Below are positions 7,703 through 13,421 of a stretch of 22,481 nt of DNA, in pieces. Below the pieces are notes generated by a model, which saw nothing but the letters and a program-made list of their open reading frames with translations, was not told where the DNA came from and searched no databases. Each line of letters opens with the position of its first letter. Within the stretch, counting starts at the first letter, position 1. The position numbers and the translations under genes are program-made. Source of the stretch: Frankiaceae bacterium (GTDB taxonomy: Bacteria > Actinomycetota > Actinomycetes > Mycobacteriales > SCTD01); assembly GCA_947479995.1 (NCBI GenBank), contig CANKBT010000011.1, forward strand, positions 1-22,481, given 5' to 3'.

Positions 7703-8028
7703 CCGGCGCGCCGCCGGCGCCCCCACCAGACCCACCAGGCGAGCGTCTGCAGCACGAGGGCGAAGCCGAACAGCAGGTCCTCGACCGGCGCGTAGACGAT
7801 GCGCCCGTCGCCCAGCAGCTGCGGGGTGTCGCTGCCGACGATGGCGTCGCCGTCGTAGACGACCACGCGGCGCCCGGTGAGGATGCCGTTGGTGAGGAGC
7901 TGGAACGGCAGCACGATCGCGTACGACACCCAGAAGACCCGGCGCCGCAGCAGCTGCGTGCGCAGGACGGCGAGGTCGAGCACCACGCTCGCGACGACGC
8001 CGAGCAGCGCGGCCTGCGTGTAGGTCAC
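7699..8028 (-). CDS. crtYd: Lycopene cyclase subunit CrtYd
   Basis: A 109-residue membrane protein, one half of the heterodimeric actinobacterial lycopene cyclase. It has three hydrophobic segments and the family signatures FWVSYAIVLPFQLLTNGILTGR and, near the C-terminus, APVEDLLFGFALVL, which contains the acidic PxE(E/D) motif thought to be catalytic. It needs CrtYc to cyclise the ends of lycopene. GTG 8028 overlaps the crtYc stop as GTGA, so translation is probably coupled. As last gene of thiS-thiE-crtYc-crtYd it is transcribed against crtI/crtB. With no crtEb-type prenyltransferase visible, the product is more likely a C40 beta-ring carotene than a C50 carotenoid. Confidence 0.9.
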   Translation of the reverse strand: MTYTQAALLGVVASVVLDLAVLRTQLLRRRVFWVSYAIVLPFQLLTNGILTGRRVVVYDGDAIVGSDTPQLLGDGRIVYAPVEDLLFGFALVLQTLAWWVWWGRRRRAG

Positions 8029-8351
8029 GGCTCGTCCCCGACCGGCCAGTGCCGCTTGACGCTGCGCACGGCCTCGAGCGTGAGCACGGCGCAGACCGGG
8101 ATGACGAGGAAGAACAGCAGCTCGTCCAGCGGCAGCGCGCCGAGCAGCACGCCGGTGGTCTGCTCCGGGTCGAAGTCCCAGTGGCCCGCGCGGATCGCCA
8201 GCAGGTCCCAGGTGACGAAGACCGCGACCACCGGCAGCAGCGTGAGCAGCAGCCGGCGCCAGCGCGCGTAGACGCGCGTCGCGAGCACGACCTCGAGCGG
8301 CGCCGTGCCGAGCAGGCACCCGGCGAGCACCGCCAGGTAGACGAGCCTCAC
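8025..8351 (-). CDS. crtYc: Lycopene cyclase subunit CrtYc
   Basis: A 108-residue membrane protein, partner of CrtYd. Features of the CrtYc family: an N-terminal helix (LVYLAVLAGCLLGTAPLEVV), an RVYARWRRLL basic turn, the VTWDLLAIRAGHWDFDPEQ signature and the acidic motif LPLDELLFF. Here the motif reads P-L-D-E rather than the commoner P-x-E-E/D, a conservative change. GTG 8351 overlaps the thiE stop (GTGA at 8351-8348), and its own stop overlaps the crtYd start the same way, so thiE, crtYc and crtYd should be co-translated from one message. The start is clear: there is no room for an upstream alternative without running into thiE. Confidence 0.9.
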   Translation of the reverse strand: MRLVYLAVLAGCLLGTAPLEVVLATRVYARWRRLLLTLLPVVAVFVTWDLLAIRAGHWDFDPEQTTGVLLGALPLDELLFFLVIPVCAVLTLEAVRSVKRHWPVGDEP

Positions 8352-8998
8352 GACGGCAGGCGGTCGCGCAGGGCGCGGGCCGCGGCGTGCGGGTCGTCGG
8401 CCCCGGTCAGCGCGCGGACGACCACGACCCGGGTGGCGCCCGCGTCGAGCACCTGGTCGAGCGTCGTGGCGTCGACGCCGCCGATGGCGAACCAGGGGCG
8501 GTCGGTGCCGAGCGCGGCGGCGGCGCGGGTCAGCGCGAGGCCCGGGGCGGGCCGGCCGGGCTTGGTGGGCGTCGGCCACGTCGGGCCGACGCAGAAGTAG
8601 TCGACGCCCGGCTGCGCGGCCGCCGCCCGCACCTGCGCCTCGTCGTGGGTCGACAGCCCGACGACGACGTCGTCGCCGACGACCCGGCGGGCCTGCGCGG
8701 GCGTGAGGTCGTCCTGCCCGACGTGCAGCACGTCGGCGCCGCCGACGACCGCGAGGTCGGCGCGGTCGTTGACCGACCACAGGGCGCCGTGCCGGGCGGC
8801 CGCCTCGGCGACGACCTCGCACAGCGCCAGCTCCTGGCGGGCCTCCAGGCCCTTCTCGCGCAGCTGCACGACGTCGACGCCGCCGGAGAGCACGGCCTCC
8901 AGGAACGTGGGCAGGTCGGGGCGGTCGGGCGTGCACAGGTAGAGCCGCGCGTCCTGCAGCCGCGCGCGGCGGCTCGCGCCGGGCGCGGCGTCAGCCAC
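8348..8998 (-). CDS. thiE: Thiamine phosphate synthase ThiE
   Basis: Couples HMP diphosphate with the thiazole phosphate to make thiamine phosphate. The protein is 216 residues with the full TIM-barrel: VQLREKG (pyrimidine/diphosphate binding), SVNDRADLA, VLHVGQDDL, VGLSTHDEAQV, VDYFCVGPTWPTPTK and the C-terminal WFAIGGVD phosphate site. It starts at GTG 8998, eight bases inside the end of thiS, so the two are tightly coupled. Its stop overlaps the start of crtYc. No TPP riboswitch precedes this transcription unit: the thiS message appears leaderless, so thiE would escape the riboswitch that controls thiG. Confidence 0.95.
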   Translation of the reverse strand: MADAAPGASRRARLQDARLYLCTPDRPDLPTFLEAVLSGGVDVVQLREKGLEARQELALCEVVAEAAARHGALWSVNDRADLAVVGGADVLHVGQDDLTPAQARRVVGDDVVVGLSTHDEAQVRAAAAQPGVDYFCVGPTWPTPTKPGRPAPGLALTRAAAALGTDRPWFAIGGVDATTLDQVLDAGATRVVVVRALTGADDPHAAARALRDRLPS

Positions 8999-9191
8999 CG
9001 GCCACCGCCCGGACGAGCTCGACCCGGTCGCCGTCGCGCAGCGGCGTGCGCTCGAGCTCGCCGCGCAGCAGGGCGGTGCCGTTGTGCTCCACCACGACCG
9101 CGCCGACGGTGAGCCCGTAGTGGGCGACGAGCCCGGGGAGCGTCGTGCCGTCGGGGTGCTCCGACGCGCGCCCGTTGACCGTCACCTGCAC
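8991..9191 (-). CDS. thiS: Sulfur carrier protein ThiS
   Basis: A 66-residue ubiquitin-fold protein whose C-terminal Gly-Gly (VAGG-stop) is adenylated and then carries sulfur as a thiocarboxylate to ThiG. The family pattern QVTVNGR, then a Leu-rich middle and RTPLRDGDRVELVRAVAGG, is complete. GTG 9191 sits 6 nt after TAGGCT on the minus strand, arguing for a leaderless start; GTG 9185 is a less likely alternative. thiE overlaps it by 8 bp. The activating enzyme (ThiF/MoeB type) and the sulfur donor are not in this window. Confidence 0.93.
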   Translation of the reverse strand: MQVTVNGRASEHPDGTTLPGLVAHYGLTVGAVVVEHNGTALLRGELERTPLRDGDRVELVRAVAGG

Positions 9192-9203
9192 GCCGCGAGC
9201 CTA
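9189..9203 (-). promoter_or_regulatory. Leaderless promoter of thiS-thiE-crtYc-crtYd
   Basis: Minus strand TAGGCT (9203-9198), 6 nt, GTG 9191. It faces away from the psiE-like promoter, with only 9 bp between the two -10 hexamers. Confidence 0.65.
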
Positions 9204-9212
9204 CGGCGGGAG

Positions 9213-9227
9213 CACACTGCGCGCGTG
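9213..9227 (+). promoter_or_regulatory. Leaderless promoter of the PsiE-like gene
   Basis: CACACT (9213-9218), 6 nt, GTG 9225. Start codons of the divergent thiS and this gene are 33 bp apart, so each polymerase footprint covers the other promoter. Confidence 0.55.
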
Positions 9228-9755
9228 CCCGGCGACCGCGACACCCCCACGCCCCCGCGCTCCCCCGACGGCCCGCCGGCGCTCGTGCGCGCCGGCAACC
9301 GCGTGCTGCACCTCGTCGAGGACGCGATCTACGTCGCCCTCGCGGTGCTGCTGAGCGCCTGCGCCGCCGTGGTGGTCGTGCGCGCGGGCATCGACCTGGT
9401 GGGCGCCGTCGGCGACGACAGCAAGACGGCGCTGCTCGGCGTGCTCGACTCGCTGCTGCTCGTCTTCATCTTCGTGGAGCTGCTCTTCGGCGTCCGCGCG
9501 ACGCTGGAGAAGCGCGAGATCGTCGCCGAGCCGTTCCTGCTCGTCGGCATCCTCGCGGCCATCAAGGAGATCGTCGTGCTGTCGGTCGAGGCGGCCGAGG
9601 AGCTGCTCGGCAAGGGGCCGGAGTTCGCCCGCGCGATGGTCGAGGTCGGCCTGCTCGGCGGCCTGGTGCTCGTGCTCGCCGCCGCCGTCGTGCTGCTGCG
9701 CAAGAAGGAGGAGGAGCCCGAGGAGGGCTCGTCCTCGGGTGCCTCCCCGGGGTGA
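9225..9755 (+). CDS. PsiE-family (phosphate-starvation-inducible) membrane protein
   Basis: A 176-residue protein with four predicted membrane helices: about residues 32-56 (VEDAIYVALAVLLSACAAVV), 65-90 (ending LLLVFIFVELLFG), 100-122 (VAEPFLLVGILAAIKEIVVL) and 140-162. The helix 2-3 region with ELLFGVRATLEKREI matches the PsiE family, whose biochemical role is not established. A Pro-rich cytoplasmic head and a KKEEEPEE tail flank the core. GTG 9225 is chosen from the -10 spacing; in-frame codons further upstream would overlap thiS. An 8-bp inverted repeat with a 7-nt loop (9717-9739) in its last codons may help terminate transcription before the convergent Rv2175c-like gene. A link to phosphate starvation is only by family name. 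Confidence 0.8.
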   Translation: MPGDRDTPTPPRSPDGPPALVRAGNRVLHLVEDAIYVALAVLLSACAAVVVVRAGIDLVGAVGDDSKTALLGVLDSLLLVFIFVELLFGVRATLEKREIVAEPFLLVGILAAIKEIVVLSVEAAEELLGKGPEFARAMVEVGLLGGLVLVLAAAVVLLRKKEEEPEEGSSSGASPG

Positions 9756-9775
9756 CGGCCCGGCCGCGCGGGGCG

Positions 9776-10099
9776 CTAGAAGGCCAGCGCCTGCGCCCGG
9801 CGCTTCACCTCGGTCGCCCGGTCCTCGTGCAGGGCGTCGAGCGGGCTGCCGGGCAGGCTGTCGTCCTCGGCGCTGATCCAGCCGAGCGCCTCCTCGTCGC
9901 TGTAGCCGCCGTCGCGCAGCAGCCGCAGGACGGCGCCCAGGTGCTTGACCGGCTGGTCGCCGTCGAGCTGCCGCGCGGGCACGACGAGCACGCCGTCGCG
10001 CTTGACCGCGAGCAGCGCGCCCTCCTTGAGCATCGTGCGGGCGTGGACGACGTCGGTGCCCAGGCGCTCGGCCAGCTCGGGGACGGTGAGCATCTCCAT
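9776..10099 (-). CDS. Rv2175c-like winged-helix DNA-binding protein
   Basis: A 107-residue protein similar to M. tuberculosis Rv2175c: an N-terminal excisionase-like helix-turn-helix (LTVPELAERLGTDVVHARTML), a two-strand wing (LAVKRDGVLVVPARQL) and a helical C-terminal domain beginning at VKHLGAVLRLLRDGG. Rv2175c is a DNA-binding substrate of the kinase PknL; the kinase at 14392 is the probable partner here. ATG 10099 is 7 nt after TAGGCT on the minus strand, so the mRNA is probably leaderless and the gene is transcribed separately from the ferredoxin-reductase gene ending 25 bp upstream. The N-terminal Thr that PknL phosphorylates in Rv2175c may correspond to Thr5 here, but the short N-terminus makes that uncertain. 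Confidence 0.85.
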   Translation of the reverse strand: MEMLTVPELAERLGTDVVHARTMLKEGALLAVKRDGVLVVPARQLDGDQPVKHLGAVLRLLRDGGYSDEEALGWISAEDDSLPGSPLDALHEDRATEVKRRAQALAF

Positions 10100-10112
10100 G
10101 CCCGCCAGCCTA
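10097..10112 (-). promoter_or_regulatory. Leaderless promoter of the Rv2175c-like gene
   Basis: Minus strand TAGGCT (10112-10107), 7 nt, ATG 10099. This is the only ATG among the leaderless candidates, showing the pattern is not an artefact of looking for GTG. Confidence 0.6.
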
Positions 10113-10124
10113 GGAGCGCGCGCG

Positions 10125-11291
10125 TCAGGCCAGCTGCTTGAGCGGCACGTCGGGGTCGCCGAGCCGCACCGGGTCGGGCGTCGCGCGGGCGGCGATGAGG
10201 CGCCGGCCCTGCAGCAGGTCGCGCGGGCGGTCGACGGCGAGCAGCGCGACGAGCCGGCCGTCGCGCAGCCAGCAGGTCGTCCACCCGTCGGGCCCGTCGG
10301 GGTCGCCGCGGTCGACCACCTGGTCGGCGCCCTCCGCGTGCCCGGCGTGCTGCAGCCGGTGGCCGAGCTGCTCGGACCAGAAGTAGGGCACCGGGTCGTG
10401 CACGGCCTCGCCGCCGAGCAGGGTCGTGACCGCGACCGCCGGCGCCTGCAGCGCGTCGTCCCAGTGCTCGACCCGCAGCCGCGTGCCGAACAGCCCGCTC
10501 TCCCACGCCGCGCAGTCGCCGACCGCGACGACGCCGGGCGCGGCGCGCAGGTGCCGGTCGGCGAGCACGCCGCGGTCGACGGCCACCGGCGAGCCGGCCA
10601 GCCAGTCGGTGTCGGGGCGCGCGCCGACGCCGACGACCACCACGTCGGCGCGCAGCACCTCGCCGCCCTCGAGCTCCACGCGGTCGGCGTGCACGGCGGT
10701 GGCGCGCGTGCGGGTGCGCAGCGCCACGCCGGCGGCGGCGTACCAGGGGGCGGTACGCGCGCCGACCGCGCCGAGGGCGCCGGCGAGCGGGCCGTCGCCG
10801 GCCTCGAGCACGACGACCTCGCCGCCCGCCGCCGCGGCCGCGGTGGCGACCTCGGCGCCGATCCAGCCGGCGCCGACGACGACCACGCGCGCGCCGGGCA
10901 CCAGCCGGCGGCGCAGCGCGAGGGCGTCGTCCAGCGTGCGCAGCACGGCGCCCTCGCCGATCCGCACGGGCACGGCGCCGGTGGCGAGCACGACCCCGTC
11001 GGCGCCGACGTCGCCGGCGTCGGTGCGCACGCCGCCGTCGTGCAGCGACAGCGCACGCACGCCGCGGCGCAGGTCGACGCCCAGCCCCGCCCAGTCGACG
11101 TCGAGGACGGGCGCAGGGCCCCCGCCCCGCAGCACCTCCTTGGACAGCGGCGGGCGGTCGTACGGCAGGTGCGCCTCGGCGGCGAGCAGCACGACCTCGC
11201 CCGCGAAGCCCTGCGCCCGCAGCTCCTGCGCGGCGCGCGCGCCGGCGAGCCCGCCGCCGACGACGACCACCCGCCGCGGGGCGGCGCTCAC
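10125..11291 (-). CDS. FAD/NAD(P)H-dependent ferredoxin reductase-type oxidoreductase
   Basis: A 388-residue flavoprotein of the rhodocoxin/putidaredoxin reductase class. The FAD motif VVVVGGGLAG is at residues 8-17, followed by YDRPPLSKE; a second Rossmann motif, VVVVGAGWIGAE, in the middle binds NAD(P)H. VVAVGDCAA closes the FAD site, and the HWDDALQAP and YFWSEQ segments with a C-terminal reductase domain are typical of ferredoxin reductases. It is not a ThiO glycine oxidase. GTG 11291 overlaps the thiH stop (GTGA at 11291-11288), so it belongs to thiG-thiH-reductase. The inferred role is to pass electrons from NAD(P)H, via a ferredoxin encoded elsewhere, to the radical-SAM cluster of ThiH. 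A disulfide-reductase role is unlikely: the redox CxxxxC motif is absent. Confidence 0.88.
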   Translation of the reverse strand: MSAAPRRVVVVGGGLAGARAAQELRAQGFAGEVVLLAAEAHLPYDRPPLSKEVLRGGGPAPVLDVDWAGLGVDLRRGVRALSLHDGGVRTDAGDVGADGVVLATGAVPVRIGEGAVLRTLDDALALRRRLVPGARVVVVGAGWIGAEVATAAAAAGGEVVVLEAGDGPLAGALGAVGARTAPWYAAAGVALRTRTRATAVHADRVELEGGEVLRADVVVVGVGARPDTDWLAGSPVAVDRGVLADRHLRAAPGVVAVGDCAAWESGLFGTRLRVEHWDDALQAPAVAVTTLLGGEAVHDPVPYFWSEQLGHRLQHAGHAEGADQVVDRGDPDGPDGWTTCWLRDGRLVALLAVDRPRDLLQGRRLIAARATPDPVRLGDPDVPLKQLA

Positions 11292-12385
11292 AGCACGTGC
11301 AGGGGGAAGGCGTCCTTCCACACCGGCTCGTAGCCGGCGTGCTCGAGCATGGCCGCCACCTCGGCGGGGCTGCGCTCGTCGGACACGGCGAACTGCTCCT
11401 GCGCGCCGCCCGGGTCGGAGTAGCCGCCCGGCTCGGTCGACGAGCCCGCGCTCATCGTCGTGACGGCGATGCGCACCAGCCCGTCGCGCAGCGCGGCCGG
11501 CTCGCGGGTCGACAGCACGATGCCGGCCTCCGGGGCGACGAGGCGCAGCGCGGCGAGCGCCTGGACGTACTCGCGGTCGCTCACCGGCACGAGCGGCTGG
11601 AAGCCGGACGCCGACGCCTTGATGCGCGGCAGCGACACGGTGACCTCGGTGCGCCAGTAGCGGTTCTGCAGCCAGACGGCGTGCTCGGCGACCGCCCGCA
11701 CGTCGGCGCGCCAGTCGGCCGACAGCCCGAGCAGCGCGCCGATGCCCAGGCGGCGCACGCCGGCCTCGGCCGCCCGCTCGGTCGACGTGAGGCGGCGGTC
11801 GTAGTCGCGCTTCCAGCCCGCGAGGTGCGTCTCGGCGTAGCGCGCCCGGTCGTAGGTCTCCTGGTAGTGCACGACGCCCTCGAGCCCGGCGGCGACGAGC
11901 CGGGCGTACGTGTCGTCGCTCCAGGTCTGGGTCTCGACCGACAGCGACGGCACGAGCGGGCGCAGGCGCTCCAGGCACGCGACGAGGTAGTCGGCGCTCA
12001 CCTCGAGCCGGTGCTCGCCCGCGACGAGCAGCAGGTGGCGGAAGCCGCGGTCGACGAGGGTGCGCGCCTCGGCCTCGACCTCGTCGACGGTGAGCGTGCG
12101 GCGGGCGACGTCGAGGCCCTTGCTGTAGCCGCAGTAGGTGCACGACGACAGGCAGGCGTTGGAGACGTAGAGCGGCGCGAACAGCCGCACCGCCCGGCCG
12201 AAGCGCTGCAGCGTCGTCGCGCGGGCGCGGGTCGCGAGCTCCTCGAGACGGGGCAGCGCCGCGGGGTCGAGCAGCGTCGGCAGCGCCGCGAGCGACGGCC
12301 GCGCCAGCGCGGCGTCGAGGTCGCCGACCACGGGCGGCGGCAGCTGCGCGAGGTGCTGGGCGAACAGCCCGGGAGGGGCGCTCAC
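11288..12385 (-). CDS. thiH: 2-iminoacetate synthase ThiH (radical SAM)
   Basis: Cleaves tyrosine with a 5'-deoxyadenosyl radical, giving dehydroglycine (2-iminoacetate) for thiazole synthesis plus p-cresol. The protein is 365 residues, close to E. coli ThiH (377). The 4Fe-4S motif CLSSCTYC gives Cys78, Cys82 and Cys85, inside the family context LYVSNACLSSCTYCGYSKGL. Further family marks are VETQTWSD, the YQETYDRARYAETHLAGWKRDYDRRL region (residues about 175-200) and the C-terminal MSAGSSTEPGGY glycine-rich segment. GTG 12385 starts 4 nt after the thiG stop. Many aerobic actinobacteria are known to use the oxygen-dependent glycine oxidase ThiO instead, so ThiH here, with a ferredoxin reductase, is notable. 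Confidence 0.95.
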   Translation of the reverse strand: MSAPPGLFAQHLAQLPPPVVGDLDAALARPSLAALPTLLDPAALPRLEELATRARATTLQRFGRAVRLFAPLYVSNACLSSCTYCGYSKGLDVARRTLTVDEVEAEARTLVDRGFRHLLLVAGEHRLEVSADYLVACLERLRPLVPSLSVETQTWSDDTYARLVAAGLEGVVHYQETYDRARYAETHLAGWKRDYDRRLTSTERAAEAGVRRLGIGALLGLSADWRADVRAVAEHAVWLQNRYWRTEVTVSLPRIKASASGFQPLVPVSDREYVQALAALRLVAPEAGIVLSTREPAALRDGLVRIAVTTMSAGSSTEPGGYSDPGGAQEQFAVSDERSPAEVAAMLEHAGYEPVWKDAFPLHVL

Positions 12386-12389
12386 GCCG

Positions 12390-13169
12390 TCACGACAGGA
12401 AGCCGGTGAGCGGGCTGGACGCCTCGGCCCGGTCGCGCACCGCGCCGCGGCCGGCGAGGTGGCCGAGCCGCCCGGCCTCCGTCGCGAGCGCGAACGCCCG
12501 CGCCATGCGCACCGGGTCGGCGGCGACCGCGATGGCGGTGTTGACGAGCACGGCGTCGGCGCCGACCTCCATCGCCTCGGCGGCGTCGCTCGGCACGCCG
12601 AGCCCCGCGTCGACCACCACGGGCACGCCGGCCTGGGCGACGATCACCTCGATGGCGTCGCGGGTGCGCAGGCCGCGGTTGCTGCCGATCCAGGCGCCGA
12701 GCGGCATGACCGTCGCGCAGCCGGCCTCCTCGAGGTGGCGGCACAGCACCGGGTCCGCCGAGCAGTACGGCAGCACGTCGAAGCCCTCGGCGACGAGGCG
12801 CTCGGCGGCGCGCAGCGTCTCGATCGGGTCGGGGGCCAGCGTGCGCGGGTCGGGCGTGACCTCGAGCTTGACGAGCGGCGTGCCGGTCGCGGCCCGGCCG
12901 AGGCGCGCCAGCCGGACGGCCTCGTCGGCGTCGACGGCGCCCGAGGTGTTGGGCAGCAGCACCATGCCGGGCGGCACGAAGTCGAGGACGTCGCCCTCGC
13001 CCGCGCGGTCGAGGTCGACCCGGCGCAGCGCGACGGTGACCACCTCCGCGCCGCTGGCGAGCAGCGCGTCGCGCATGACGGCGTGGCCGGCGAACTTGCC
13101 GGTGCCGACCAGCAGGCGGCTGGTCAGCGCGCGGCCGGCGACGTGCAGCGGGTCCGTGCTGTCTCCCAT
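12390..13169 (-). CDS. thiG: Thiazole synthase ThiG
   Basis: Forms the thiamin thiazole from DXP, ThiS thiocarboxylate and 2-iminoacetate. The product has 259 residues. The Schiff-base lysine is Lys101 in PLVKLEV; other marks are SRLLVGTGKF near the start, LPNTSGA, VLPYCSADPVLCRHLEE, MPLGAWIGSNRG and VVVDAGLGVPSDAAEAMEVGADAVLVNTAIA. The start is decided by the upstream RNA: an in-frame GTG at 13181 lies inside the TPP riboswitch, whereas ATG 13169 follows a GGGGAG ribosome site by 4 nt. First gene of thiG-thiH-reductase. It should be shut off by TPP through the riboswitch. Confidence 0.95.
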   Translation of the reverse strand: MGDSTDPLHVAGRALTSRLLVGTGKFAGHAVMRDALLASGAEVVTVALRRVDLDRAGEGDVLDFVPPGMVLLPNTSGAVDADEAVRLARLGRAATGTPLVKLEVTPDPRTLAPDPIETLRAAERLVAEGFDVLPYCSADPVLCRHLEEAGCATVMPLGAWIGSNRGLRTRDAIEVIVAQAGVPVVVDAGLGVPSDAAEAMEVGADAVLVNTAIAVAADPVRMARAFALATEAGRLGHLAGRGAVRDRAEASSPLTGFLS

Positions 13170-13172
13170 GAC

Positions 13173-13262
13173 GCTCCCCACGCGGGCATGACCCCGATCG
13201 GGTGGTGCGGGTCGCCGGCGGGCTGGCCGGCCTCTCAGCCCGCGTCCGCGGGCTCCCCGTCG
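13173..13262 (-). promoter_or_regulatory. TPP riboswitch (THI element) controlling thiG
   Basis: On the minus strand the aptamer landmarks appear in order: ACGGGGAGCC at 13260, an 8-bp hairpin AGCCCGCG/CGCGGGCT (13254-13237), CTGAGA at 13238-13233, then GACCC at 13213, GATCGGGGTCATGCCCGCG (13199-13181) and the closing GTGGGGA (13181-13175). These match the THI-box consensus (CTGAGA, then GATC-x-GGGTAATGCCGGCG and AGGGA). The 3' closing strand contains GGGGAG, which is also the thiG Shine-Dalgarno, so TPP binding would hide it directly. The boundaries are approximate. Confidence 0.9.
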
Positions 13263-13274
13263 TCTGACGACCCC

Positions 13275-13280
13275 ATCCTA
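13275..13280 (-). promoter_or_regulatory. -10 element of the thiG promoter
   Basis: Minus strand TAGGAT (13280-13275), about 14 nt before the riboswitch, placing the start near 13268. A 6-bp inverted repeat with a TGT loop (13285-13299) occupies the -10/-35 spacer, and GTGAC sequences (reverse of the 9-mer repeats) occupy the -35 zone. Confidence 0.6.
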
Positions 13281-13301
13281 CGGCGCGGCGTGTCGCCGCC
13301 C

Positions 13302-13355
13302 GTCACGCCAGTCACAGCAGTAACGTCCGTCCCTGAGGTCCCGCTTGTCACAGCA
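13302..13355 (+). repeat. Six in-phase 9-bp repeats (GT[C/A]-initial), candidate MtrA-box array
   Basis: Read in consecutive 9-mers from 13302 the units are GTCACGCCA, GTCACAGCA, GTAACGTCC, GTCCCTGAG, GTCCCGCTT and GTCACAGCA; units 2 and 6 are identical. The array lies between the divergent thiG and LysM-hydrolase promoters and overlaps the hydrolase -35. GTCACA-type direct repeats are described as MtrA response-regulator sites in mycobacteria. Confidence 0.7.
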
Positions 13356-13374
13356 GCCCCACACCGCGTACGGT
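13345..13374 (+). promoter_or_regulatory. Sigma-70-type promoter of the LysM transglycosylase gene
   Basis: TTGTCA (13345-13350), 18-bp spacer, TACGGT (13369-13374). The start would be near 13381, giving a 5' leader of about 40 nt. This is the one clear two-box promoter in the window, in contrast to the many -10-only leaderless ones. Confidence 0.6.
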
Positions 13375-13421
13375 CCGCGGCGGGGAGATCACCGCTGTCC
13401 AGACACCCGGGAGACCCGCGC

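Noticed and set aside
7699..8351. C50 carotenoid (decaprenoxanthin or C.p.450 type) pathway
   Set aside because: crtYc/crtYd occur in such pathways, but no crtEb/lbtBC-type prenyltransferase is visible; a C40 product is the simpler reading.
9717..9739. Hairpin CCCGAGGA/TCCTCGGG as a separate terminator of the PsiE-like gene
   Set aside because: It lies within coding sequence, has no T-tract, and repeats Glu/Ser codons that could create it by composition; mentioned only in the gene entry.
10125..11291. Call of the flavoprotein as ThiO glycine oxidase because it lies in a thi operon
   Set aside because: It has two Rossmann motifs and the ferredoxin-reductase signatures HWDDA and YFWSEQ; ThiO is a DAAO-type oxidase with one FAD domain, and ThiH already supplies the imine.
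13375..13421. c-di-AMP (ydaO) riboswitch ahead of the LysM hydrolase
   Set aside because: Such switches often precede actinobacterial wall-hydrolase genes, but the predicted leader is only about 40 nt, far too short for that aptamer, and no ydaO motif is present.
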